The translations under genes and the position numbers were made by a program. The notes under the pieces are model-generated. The model saw only the letters and a program-made list of their open reading frames with translations. It ran no database searches and was not told the DNA's origin. Below, piece by piece: positions 23,145-35,088 of a stretch of 64,000 bases of DNA (its first letter is position 1; every line of letters starts with the position of its first letter). Location of the stretch: positions 927,887-991,886 of the forward strand of contig RHPI01002533.1 in assembly GCA_009103225.1 (NCBI GenBank). Direction: 5' to 3'. This stretch comes from Chlorokybus atmophyticus. Taxonomy: Eukaryota; Streptophyta; Chlorokybophyceae; Chlorokybales; Chlorokybaceae.

Positions 23145-24916
23145 ATGGTGGCTGCAGCTGCCGCCATGAAGGCGGTGGCAGGTGCGGCGACGTTGTCATC
23201 GTCGACGTCAACAGTGTTTTCAGGGTTGTCGCGGGGGCCGCGGCAGCGCTCGGCTCAGCGCGGACAGCGTGCCGCGCAGCAAAGTGTTGCGCGTGCAGCT
23301 TTAGCTGAAGCCAAGGGCCCACACACTGCTTTGGAGGTGGTGAAGTTGACCAACAAGCCCACAACGTCTGCTTCCCCCTTTAGCGTGGCTGTGGCGGAAC
23401 CAGCCACGGGAGTGGTGTCCGTCGGTCGCAACACCTTGGCAAATGTTACTGCAGTCGTTGCGGACGACCTAGCACAGCTACACGAAGGCTTGATGGCGGT
23501 AAGCTGGTCTGTAGAGCATGCTGAATACGGCCTTTCCTTATGAACTATTACTTCACAAGCTCACTGTTGCACTGCGGTTATCATCAGTTTCCTGCACATG
23601 GTCTACACTTTGTGTATGTGTCATTGGTGCTTGCAGTAAGTACAATACAGTAATCATGTTGGACAAGTGCTTGCTGCAAACACTAAGCTTGCACAATTTC
23701 ATGGTTGCAGGTTGTTGGAAACCGGCATCCTGTTTTGATGCAAGCAGCAGAGCAGATATTCAAAGCAGGGGGCAAGCGAATTCGTCCAGCATTGGTGTTC
23801 CTCGCCTCCAGAGCCACATCCGAACTTGCAGGGCTCTCGTAAGTGATGTGATTTTGCGGGTGTGTGCAGCTTGGGTTGAGAACCAAGCTGTTGTTGTGCC
23901 ATTTGTTGCCTGACTCTATTCATATTTCACAGAGACATCCGATGGCAACATAGGAGGCTGGCAGAAGTTATAGAGATGATACATACAGCAAGTTTGGTAC
24001 ATGACGACGTCTTGGATGAGGCTGCCACACGACGAGGTGAGCCTTGCCAGCTGCATGTCGGTTGATAACATCAATTGTGCAGTTGCAGGGTGCGCATGTG
24101 AAACTGTGGATGTATACTGTTGGCCTTGACTGCTCATCAATCCGTCTGCATTGCAGGTGTCCCCACCGTCCACAAGAAGTTTGGTACCCGCGTGGCAGTG
24201 CTAGTTGGAGACTATCTGTTCTCCCAATCATCACGGCAGCTTGCTTACTTAGAGAACCTGGAAGTTATCAAGCTGATTAGTGAGGTATTGCCTGTGTTGG
24301 CTCTTCTGGCAGTGATGATGCTGACCTAGCCGTGGTGAATAAACATGCTGACCGGTATGTGTGTCAGGTTATTGCAAGTTTTGCTGATGGAGAGATCGCA
24401 CAAGCGCAAGCCTTGTTTAACGTGGACTTGACAATGGAAGAGTACCTGGACAAGAGCTTTTACAAGACTGCATCCTTGGTTGCCGCTGCTACGAAGAGTG
24501 CAGCCATCTTCAGTGACGTGGGACCTGAAGTGTCGCACCAGATGTACGAATATGGACGACATCTGGGCCTTGCCTTCCAGATCGTCGATGATATTCTAGA
24601 TTTTACCCAGAGTACCGAGCAGCTGGGCAAGCCAGCTGGTAGTGACCTCGCCAGTGGCAATTTGACTGCGCCAGCATTGTTTGCCATGCAGCGTGAGCCG
24701 TTGCTGCGTGAAATCATCGAGAGCGAGTTTCAAGAGGAGGGTTCTCTTGATGAGGCATTGAGGTTGATTGAGAAAGCTGGCGGCATTGCTGAGGCACGTG
24801 CACTTGCAAGGCAGGAGGGTGAGCTTGCATGGAAGTGCTTGCAGTGCCTGCCGGTTTGTGATGCGCGGCGAGGGTTAGAAGGAATGGTGGAGGTAGTCTT
24901 AGAAAGAATGCACTAG
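23145..24916 (+). CDS. Plastid-type long-chain polyprenyl (solanesyl) diphosphate synthase
   Basis: Trans-prenyltransferase that extends allylic diphosphates with IPP to make the quinone side chain (plastoquinone or ubiquinone). Exons: 23145-23498, 23711-23838, 23933-24036, 24157-24284, 24368-24916; phases close, 420 residues, TAG stop. The first ~55 residues are Ala/Ser/Arg-rich with few acidic residues, as in a chloroplast transit peptide. Catalytic features: [16 protein letters not shown]; first Asp-rich motif DDVLD at about 185-189 in [28 protein letters not shown]; second Asp-rich motif DDILD at about 312-316 in QIVDDILDF; and [10 protein letters not shown]. Best resemblance is to plant SPS1/SPS2. 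Chain length cannot be read directly from the sequence. The first in-frame Met of the leader was taken as the start. Confidence 0.93.
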
Positions 24917-27869
24917 TTCACACTGGCACATGGCAGCGTCTGGAACAGCTGCCAGCTGTTTATATCTTGTTCATTATAGTATTGTATTCATTGGTATTGT
25001 TGGAATTCAGCATAACTTGGCTGTGTCTTCTCAGAGATTCTGCCAGATATGTGCAGGTCAATTCTGTGTAGTACTGTTTCCTATATTCTTGTGGTCATCC
25101 CAACTGCAATTGGTGGATTGATTGTCAGCAGCGCTGTCGTGTGCATGCATTTCTGCGCATTGTTGGCAGCTGCCATTTGACCCCCGCTGTGCTCAGCTGT
25201 GCTACAGTCCGTCTGCATTGAGCTCTAGCCTAGGCATCTCTTGTGCTTCACTTCTTTGCTCTATAAAAATGGTCAAGCTTTAGCCTGTCATCACAAACAA
25301 GGCCGCCCTTTACACACATGTGCATGGGTGTGTGTAGTGCATTGTGTTGAGGAATAACAAGTGCTTGTTATGGATAATGTAGGGTAGTAGTGCGTAGATA
25401 AGGCGCTTGTTTAGGTTGGTCATTTGTGGTGATCTCTTGCATGCCTTGCTACTGCCAATGCCCTACACCTTATGTGCACGCACTTAGCTAGGCCATATAG
25501 CAATAGGCACCCCTGCTATAATGGTGACTCTGCTGTGATGTGTGCGCTTGGAGTAGCATGGACATGACCCGCACCCACCGTACGTCTGTGATTAATAGAA
25601 GATTGAACTTATCCCCCCCCCCCCCCCCAAAAAAAAACAATTGCTATAATGGTTAGTCTGCTGTTGGTGTAAAGGGTAGAACCAAGGGGTCCTTTACCCG
25701 ATCTAACCAATGTGAAAATTACACACAAACACATGTGCGTGCATAGTGTGAGCCAATTAGACAATGTCTTCACGGTAGAGAGTGCCCCATCCTCTGTAGC
25801 TGGCTGTAGCGACATTGTAACGGGGCGATATGGTGGAACCACATGTAGACGGCGTCCAATTGGGCACCATATCTTTAAGTGACTTGCCCGCCTCCAGTGG
25901 TGTTCATGGCGACGGTGCTATGTTATTATTGTGCTTGATATTGCTATTGCCCCTATCGTTGTTTGCATCTACCGTATATGTCATAACGACAACATATGGT
26001 AAATAAAGAGCCCCAAGTCACATGCATAAGAGCATACTCCCTCAGTAAAGGACAACATGCTTGTTAAGTAGTGGTTAGCCAAGTGTTAAGTATAGACGAC
26101 AGCTTTCAACATTATTCTCATCCAAGTAATGATGATCACAATGCGTGGCATTATTAATGTTTTCAAACATCATTTGTTCGATAGCTGCATTCCGGACTCA
26201 AAGTTAAGGGTAGTTCATAAATAAAGCTGACCATAAAGCAGCTGCTCATAAGAGTACACTCCTTTTTTTGGGCCACAACCCAGAGGATTCTCAATTTCTC
26301 TTCCATCAATGACTCTAGGCAACCATTTTCAATATTACACTCATCCAATTGATCATGGTTGCGACGTGTGCAATAATGTTTTCAAGCTTATTTTTTTCTG
26401 TAGCCGCACTCCTGACCCAAAGTTGGTAGTCAATGAGTGAAGCTGACAACAAAGCAACCGCTCACAAGAGTAAACTTATTCTCTTCATAGTCACAAACGG
26501 GGGATTGTCAATGTCTCTGTAGGGCTTCTCAGTGAATGATTCCTCAAGAGGGTAAGTTACATCCCAATAATTAATTACAAATAACAACATCATTAACTAC
26601 AAATAACAACGTTTATTATCAATCAACGCGTGACGTGGTCTAGCATAGGGACGTCCCATACGCATGCCGAGGTTCGTGTCTATGTACATGTGATGGATTG
26701 CTTGTGCCCTGCAGCGTGCTCAGGCATGGCGTTAAAAGGGCAACCATGGCCGTGTGTGTAGATTTAAGGTGGCCTCGTGAAACTTACCTCATACAGCAAA
26801 TGGCCACCAATAATTGCTTGAGGTCAGCAGTGCTGTTGTCCTTGCGTAGCCGCTGTGCATAAGCAACGGTGGATTCGCTAAAAGCACACTCCAATCCAGC
26901 CAAATAGAGTGCAGAAACCATATGTAGCAAGAACACACATTGCCAGCATAGGTTGAAACAGGGGGTAAGGCAAAGCTCCAGTACATAAGACCCTGGCATG
27001 TAGTTCTTTAAGGCTAGACCCTCAAGCAGCTGGCAAATGTATGTTGGAGAAGAGAGGTGAGACTTAGGCTATGGAGCTGCAAGGGCATGCACCACGACGA
27101 CGATCATCAGTTTTGCCTATGCGAAGACACACTAACATTGCTCACCGTAAAGTTTCCACGGTACAAGGTAGGCAAAGCTTACATTACTACCAACTTGAAT
27201 ATCAGTATACACTCAGCTCTACATGTGCCCACGATACGCGCATATGCATACATAATATGTTATTAAGTTAAGTGTTGTTGAGTTTTCTAGCTACACCTCT
27301 TGGGCAACATTTTCAAGGTGTTACCCATATGTAAATGTGCAACTCAATCTTAATAATTTGTCACCATCTCCCTATTTACATGTTTATGACGTTAAGTGTA
27401 GAATCCGTAGTGCTATGCACCCGTCTATCTTTCATCCACATGCAAGCCACCTATCATTTAACACCCCCCCCCCCCCCAATACCACCAACGCCTGGCACCA
27501 AGCACTCGCATCTCGCATCACCACATTATGCGTGCCATCATGCAAACTTCACGTCATAAGCACCACAATATCCGACCAACCCAATGTAATTCTAGGAAGA
27601 GACAGACTGGGGTGTTGAAAGCAAACAAACATCTCGTCATGCCCACATGAAACGTGCGGATATGGCTGATATGATGGACAACTGTTAAAATAGACCAAAC
27701 AGCAACCGTGAGTAACGGTAGTGACGAGTCCCTGACGACCTTGTATCTGACACAACCAATGTTCAACAGCGCTGCCCTGTACACAGCATGTAAGAGCTGT
27801 CATAATGCCGCACGCCTAAGCAATCCATTTAGACCAAGCCAACAATCTCCTACATAATGCAACCAGCTG
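24917..27869. other. Intergenic region, no gene recognised
   Basis: Holds a C-run then A-run at 25613-25638, a second C-run at about 27462-27477, and an imperfect tandem duplication (see the repeat at 25980-26480). Open frames are short and lack motifs. 26780-27000 on the - strand has a Trp/Cys-rich frame with no support. Confidence 0.35.
25980..26480. repeat. Imperfect tandem duplication, period about 220 bp
   Basis: 26108-26265 and 26330-26480 share an ordered series: CTCATCCAA, ATGATCA/TGATCATG, AATGTTTTCAA, CAAAGTT, AAGCTGAC, CTCAYAAGAGTA. A partial third copy ends near 26045 (CATAAGAGCATACTCC). Confidence 0.55.
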
Positions 27870-30800
27870 TCACTGACAGCCTGTTAGCAACGTACTGTAC
27901 AACCGTTTTAGCGAGGGGCACACAGTACGGAAGTGGTCCAACATGTCTGCCGTAATCTGCGCAGGACACGGTTCAGGGAAGTCACAACCATGTTATCAAC
28001 TTGCAACACTGGTTCTACAAGAACATGACCTCATACCTGTGAGCAATCTCGAACATCCAAGGTCTCCAGTACTGGGAGCTGGGATAGGGCATACCCCAAG
28101 GTCTTCACATCTAGGCAACAAGCCTGTTGATTCAACAACATGTGTCAGATACACCAACAAGGCATGACGCATCCGGTAGCACATAACTCTTGAGCAGCTT
28201 GCAGCGCACACAACAGGCACACCGCACCTGCAGGTACAAGCTGTGCAGACGGTCACACCTAAGGTTCAGCTCCGTAAGGTGCAGGCAATCACTGCACAAG
28301 CCACACCACCGCATGTTAATTTGGCTTCAGCCAGAACGGCTCAACACAGCAACCCAAGACATGACATGTAAAACTTGTATGGCCTTTCTTCAGCCTGATA
28401 ACAGACTGTACCTGAGGTTGAGGGATGTCAGGTTAGGGCATGTCAGCTGCACACTGCGTACTGCCGAGAGGCGCAGATTGAGAGTTTGAATGGCAGCCCC
28501 AATGCCTGAACCACTGATGACACAAGCTCGTAAGCCATCACAGCCAACGCAGCTTAAACTTTCCAATAGCTTTATTGATTCCTCTTTGCTGGGTCCACCA
28601 GCGGCAAGGGAAGCAGATGACAAATGATGCCACAACCGATCAGTAACGCGAGAGCAACCGTTCAAGTTGACTGAGACCAAGCCTCTGCAGGCAGTCAAGG
28701 CCGCACCAACAGCATCACCACTGCCAGCAACAACATGATAGCTCAGAACACTTTGTTCCGACAACCAAAAACAGCTTCTGGTGACTTCAGCATAACTGTA
28801 CCACATAGACATGACTAAACAAGACCTACAAACTGCACCTGAGATTGCAGTACGACAAGTCAAGTCGCTGCAAGCGAGGGAGAATGTCTGGATCGCAGAG
28901 TGGCGCTATTGCATCGTCGCATAGAAGCTTGCACGCTGACAGATGCAAGCATTCTAGGGCAGGACACGAGGAAAACACCTGTAACCCAAGATAAAGAAAG
29001 TTGTCAGAACACCATGCATCATGTCACATTACAACTAGCACATGGCCGTAAGGGTTAACTGGCCAACCACAGTTTGTGCTTGACTGAAACAACTTGTGCA
29101 CAATGTGTTAAGCCATCAAGAGCTGACAGCTATCCTGCACCAGCGAGGCTTACCGGCATCAAATCACTTAGGTCAGTGTATGACAGGTCAAGGAACGTGA
29201 GATGCGGAAGCCGCTTCAATGTGGCCAACCCTGCAGAACCGACGCCCGGGCAGGCAGCTAACACAAGGGTGCGGAGTGATGTACAATGGTTGCTTGTGGC
29301 TTCCAGGCAGCTGTCATCTATTTGGCTGCAAAACACCAATGCTTAATAGGCACAAAGGCGACAGTGCAAGCCTGGACGAAACTATGCCACAGTGTCGTTG
29401 TCAAAACCAGATGACGCATACTTGCAGTATGAGGCGTCGATGGTTGTCAACTGCGGCGCTGCAATGGCAATGCGGCTTAGTTTGCCACAGCCTCGCAGCT
29501 CAAGGTTGGTCAACTGCGGTGCTAGCAGAGTCAAGGAGTCCAGTCGTGGGCAGATTCCCAAGTTGAGCTCTGTCAATCCCACTGGATGAAGCACAACCTG
29601 CTGCAATTGATCACACCCATCCAAGCCCAATTGCTTCAAGCTGGGACAGCTGCAGGACAAGACAGCAGTAAGATAGCAGCCTGGATGCCCATGCGCATAC
29701 TGTACCGTAAAGGGCGCAGCGAGATGTACGCAAACAATAGCAACAACCGCAGCTTGCATACAACTGTCACACTCGCTGTACGTGTCACAGAAGGTGACGC
29801 GCAATGTGCAGGCAAACACGAACTTACTTGAGAGACAGGCTGGTCAGCTTGCGACAAGATGTAAGGCAAATGCTTTGCAACGAGTCCGAATGGAGGTTGC
29901 CAGCGGTAACACCCTGAGACCAACAGCTAACTGAGCAAGATTCACGCCAGGACCTATATCTGCACCAAGCTCCTGGCATGTGTTACCTCACAGGAGTCCA
30001 ACGTGAAAGCCTTCAATGCTGGGCAGCCACCGTCTGATGAAGCGGTTGCAAATATTGTATTGTTTAGAGCATCACAGTCGTAAAACGTGATGTCTGAAAG
30101 GTTGGGGCACTGCAGATGGACTGCTGCAAGCCTGTACATGCAGCGGAATGCCAGTGAAGTCAGCGCAACGGCTGAAATCCTGATCGCTGACAGCGAAGAA
30201 CACTCAGACACATTCAAGCTCGTCAGCGCGGGGCTTTGGACATGAACGGTAGTTAACCTGCAATCGACCACAGTCATAAGTCAACAGGTCCTACAGCGAG
30301 ACTGCAACACTGCCCACTGACACTCACCATCAACAAGCAAACCACGTTTGTACAACAACACTTACTTGCGGCAACGGAAGAAAGTTATTGTCCTCAAGCG
30401 AGGTAACCGTAGTGTCACGTTTTGCAACAAGCCGCAATCATCCAGGTTGAGCTCTGACAGTGCCGTCCAGTGACACAGCTCTTGTACACTGGTTGAAGTT
30501 ATTCCGACACACTCCTTGAAGCATGCATGATCCACTCCCAGCATGCGCACTCCCTACAAGCAATAGAGATGTTGGGAGGTAACAAGGCAGCTGATGCCAG
30601 GACAATCATATGCGAACGAATCATCTGCGTACCTCCAAAGTAATGTTGGGGCAGTGTGACGCATTCAAAAAGCTAAGATTTGGGCAGCTGCTAGCAATCT
30701 CACGAAGTGTTTCATCTGATATAGATCCACACCCACTGCAACACAACAATGAGATTGATGATGTCTCACAGCAGCGACTAGCAAGGTAAGGAGAGCTATA

Positions 30801-32055
30801 CTTGGCAAGCCACACATACCTGACATCTAGCGAAGTGATAGTCGGACAAGCACAAACAGCGGCACGAATCGCTGCGTCTGGCAGTTTAATGCATTCTGAA
30901 AGGTCCAGAGTTTGGAGCTGCGGACAGACCAACAGCAGAGATGCGGTTGCCGTGCCAAGAAGGGACAGAGTGTGGAGCTGCGGATACCTGCAAGGCATGC
31001 ATTCCGCATTGTTGAGTACAGCGAGTGTTGAAACCAGTATGTGCCTTTGCCAGCGGCCAACACTAAGAGTTCGTGACATCACAGCTAGAATGCATGTGCC
31101 AGATGCTGTTGCTTTCAATGCGTGTGAGCTGTTCCATAGACGCACTGAGCATGTGTACGCAAACTAAACGAGCACTACTGTCACACAGCCTTCACGCCAC
31201 TAGTGCTGAATAACCCACCTGATAACCAGCCGTGATACACGCCACGCAATCAGCTTCAAGGTTTTCACGTTGGGATGCCTCATATCAAGGTCAGAAGGTC
31301 CTCCACTACCCGACCATGACCCTTTAAGAGTCAGAGTTTCAAGCTGTAAGCATCTGGATGCCAGTGTCAAGAAAACGCCATCACCAACGTACCGCTGCCC
31401 CATTGTAAGGCTTGTGAGTCGCCTATTGCACAACAAAGTTTGCACAGAGATTGCGCGAGCCATTCCAACTGTGCTGCAACATGGCAAAGTGGCAAAGCGC
31501 ATGAGTGACAATGTTCTTACTCCATGGTTGCCAATGTACTTTTCAGCTGAATTTCATCAGGGAAAGCCACACCCTTTACGTTCAAGGTATGTACATGCTC
31601 CGCATAGCGTTTGCACATGGCCGCCGCTACACATAAACAAATGTCAAAAATTGACTAGGGAAGCGCAATGCGCGAACACATCACACGCATTTGTGGTACC
31701 TTGCTGCCAAGTGATGTTGCGCTTCTCAAAATTCAAAGTCTGCCAAAACTCCGGGCGTGTGGCAAGAGCTTTCCACTGCGTGCAAACCACTGCACACGCG
31801 CACAAGTCCACATCCTCCAAAAAGGAAAACACCTGCACAACTCAACAACCATCAAGCACAGCTTGCGCTGCGGGCAGCACAGAACTGCCAAACTGGAGGT
31901 GTCATTACCTGGAATAACAGATTGTCATCGAGCTCACTGAATCCCTGATGCTCTGCCAACCCTAAATCTAAGTCCATCCCGCCAAGTACTTGTGCTTCTC
32001 GCTCATCACCATGCTGGGAGACTTCTGCAACTGCTGCACACGTTCCTGGGTCCAT
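27870..32055 (-). CDS. FBL15: F-box/leucine-rich-repeat protein (FBL15-like)
   Basis: Probable substrate receptor of an SCF ubiquitin ligase. Sixteen exons: 32055-31909, 31832-31700, 31626-31521, 31473-31219, 30987-30820, 30735-30633, 30553-30366, 30257-29987, 29913-29828, 29649-29422, 29325-29154, 28978-28839, 28720-28412, 28291-28228, 28123-28037, 27956-27870. Every phase closes, giving 847 residues and a TGA stop. F-box at about 40-90: LDDNLLFQVFSFLEDVDLCA, then VCTQWKALA and FWQTLNFE. About twenty cysteine-containing LRRs follow, for example LQTLDLSECIKLPDAAIRAA, ISDETLREIASSCPNLSFLN and LGLDGCDQLQQVVL. The C-terminus has FRTVCPSLKRLY. Repeat order follows remembered Arabidopsis FBL15 closely from end to end. 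The start is the first Met before the F-box; an acceptor-like TGTGCAG just upstream suggests a 5'UTR intron. Confidence 0.93.
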
Positions 32056-35000
32056 GTCTGACCCACTGCACATGCACATATATTGGACAGGTAAACATGC
32101 TGTTGTCCAACGCAGCCACATGACTTCGTGGACAATGAGGCATGCGCCAGCACACGACTGCGCCAAATTGTGCAAACGGGAGGCTGAGACATCAGGGTAA
32201 AGAACACTATCTACTTAAATTTCGCATGCAAGGTGCAGCTGCACAACACGTACGTCGCCAAGAAGCGGGAGCGCTTTGACTGTGGAGATGGCTCTTCCGC
32301 AAAGGTGCTTTCTACGCCAGGCGCCAGGTGCGCCAGTTGTCTCGCGAAAGGCTCACCCCGTTCTACCAACTGCACTGCGCGGCCATCGCCCACGCTGTCG
32401 TGCCGGAAGAAAAGGACAACGTCCTCGTCGTCAGTGTGCTCGATTTCATCCAATGCCACAAACGCGCCTTCCATCACCCCAAGAAAACCCTCGGCATCCC
32501 CGCTGTCCCCAAGCAGCAACCTGGCAGACCATGTAAGAGAACCATGAGAGACCGTCCACGGCCGATGACCTTGACTCGACCAACAGCGGCGCCGACAGCG
32601 ACGTCACAGCCACTGCGACAATCCTCACCCCAACCCTAACCCTAACAGCCCATTTCTCAGTACAAACGCCTGGCAAGGCGGGTTGCACAGTCCACACTGT
32701 TAGTCAACGCAATGCACACTGACCATGTAGTCGTGACCACACAGCCTTACCTTGCCGCACTCACCGCCGCCGCCGCCACCGCCGTCGCCCCAGTCCGTCC
32801 ACAGTCAAGCGCGTTGCGCATTAGCTTTGAGGAAACCGCAGTTAGTAATCAAAACTGACTGCGGATATACTGCGTGCCTTGGCGATATCCTTGGCCTACC
32901 TCACGTGGTGGCGTGGGTAGTTTCTTTTACATTACATGGGCAGCAGTATGCAAGGGTGATGCCTTGGTGTTGCGGGGCGGCGGCGGCTGCAAGGCCAGGG
33001 GTCGCCAAGCAGGGTGTGGCAGAGTGTGTGCTAGCGGCCGCCGCTGCGTTCTGCCCCGGGGACGATCACAAGGCCACCTGTGCGCTGCTGGCGCCATCCG
33101 GAGCTCTAATGTATGCGAGCGCTCGCACCCACGCACGCAATCACAGTGCGACAGCCTAATCATGCTGCCGCTTGTGTTGGCTTGCATAGGGTATAATTCA
33201 AATCTTACACATGCAGTCCGAGCATCCACATGCACCACAGCAGCAAGACGAGGTCAAGCAAGCAGGCAAGCATAGTTACATTATGCCCGGGGCCATCACG
33301 CTACACAATGAGTGATCCTATGTGCCATGGTGGGTGTACGAGTGAGGCAGGCATTAGCAGCAAGTACCAAAATATGAAGTAACCAACCTGAGGCACATAA
33401 GTTGCGCAACAGTCAGCCCAGTAGAGGTTGGGAGCAGGAAACAGCAAGCAGGCGTGGTGTGGTATGTGCTGTGCTGTACTCTACGCCCGCCCCCTTTCCC
33501 CGTCACTCTCCCTGCCTTGCATGCCTGACTGTTTGTGTGTGTTTGTTCATATGTTTATTCGTTGGGTTTTTTGTTTGTTGCTTGGTTTATTTGGCCCTGA
33601 CTGCATGTCTGGAGCTTTTTGTTGCCTGTTGTTATTGTTGCAATTGCCATACAACAGGAAGTGTACACTATTTACACAGTTGCGAAGCTCCCAGCGAAGT
33701 ACATGTGCGCTTCCCCTCCCCAACTGCCTTTAAAGTGTTGTTCATGTAGATATGTATATCCATCTGATTGTATGTAACTGTCTGATCGGTTGCTTGTTGT
33801 TTGTGCTGTGTAGCGCCCACGCAGGGCCACATGCTGCAGTTGACGAGGCGCTGCTCGTGCGCATATCGCTGCTCAAGCGCGCAACACTAACTCTGGGTTG
33901 GTACGCTTGCTGTGGCTGACTGAAATGTGAGATCCCCAAAGACATAACTCGGAGTGTGCCAACAAACTCAGATATAATGTTCCGACAACAGGTGACCGTC
34001 TGGGTGCGGCGTGTCCTGCCATTCGTGTAAAGGGCGAGAGCCGCCTTTGCGTGTGCTACGACGTTGCAGACCATGTAAGAGCTTCTAAGTGTTGACAAAA
34101 CGGGAAAGGTTCTGGTGCCTACCGTACCTGCGCGACTGAGCAATTGTACACCACAGGTGTTGGCGGTGTGGGTGGATTTGCACGTGACAACTTTAGCTTT
34201 GCACGATGGCGCTGCTGTGGACGCACATATGCAGACAATTCTTCAAAAATTGGGGCTGCTGTTGTCCTCTGATGTGTAGACGTGATATCTTTACTGTCAA
34301 GTGTTGCGAATGACGGGAGCGAGCGGAATGCAATCAGGCATGGTACAATGCGTACGGCACTCGCAGCAATGCATGCTGCCACAGTGAGATAAGCCGTATA
34401 ATTTGCTTCAACGATGCATTGAACCTTATCACTTGCACACGACACTGTTGAGTGCACTTGTGACTCAGCGGTTTGGGTTGGGCTTAGTGCAGGTCAGTTC
34501 CGACCAAGGTTACAATGAACGGATGCCATGCTTCACCTGCTCTGTGTCTGCCATTCGGGCATTGAAGTTCTGGGATGCTGAGAACAAGTGCTGCTTGTCA
34601 CGGCCTAGAGGGCTTGCTTTTGAGGCAGCAGCAATCAGCACCAAGGCAAAGGTTTGATGTGACATGCATTTTGCTGAGTAGCTTACTACGTCGCAGCAAT
34701 ATCTACTGGTGGCCTTGCTCGATGTGCACAACTGCTTGGGTGCCTGATTATACCAACACCCAGCATACCACTGGGTAATTCAGTCTGCAATCAATACCAA
34801 CGCTGCTTGCTGACATATGCTACAAGTCAACATGGGCATGGCAACACACTGCTTTGATATGTACAAACAGCAGCGGACCACAAGCTCAGGGCCGACGGCG
34901 CCACGAGCGTGGTTGCTGCTCTATGTTATTGCCATACGCAGCTCATGTGGAGCCAAAGACACCTCTCACCTCAAAATGTCCTTTGAACCTCAAGCTGGCT

Positions 35001-35088
35001 CGTCTCATTTACAATGTCGCCGCGTGTGCTCAACAAAACAGCATCAGCTAACCCTAACGGTGGGCTACAAGGCAGTGATCGCAAGCCG
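32056..35088. other. Intergenic region with a possible broken gene fragment
   Basis: On the + strand about 32240-32545 encodes, across a frameshift, VQLHNTYVAKKRERF and then GAFYARRQVRQLSRERLTPF and VLVVSVLDFIQCHKRAF, ending near a donor-like GTAAGAG at about 32532. It looks like a genuine peptide but I do not recognise it. CCCTAACCCTAAC stands at about 32631. The remaining 2.5 kb has T-rich and CA-rich stretches and no gene I can support. Confidence 0.3.

Noticed and set aside
32211-32519. Acidic - strand open frame opposite the 32.24-32.55 kb fragment
   Set aside because: It lacks a matching start or splice context, and the + strand reading looks more protein-like, though neither is identified.
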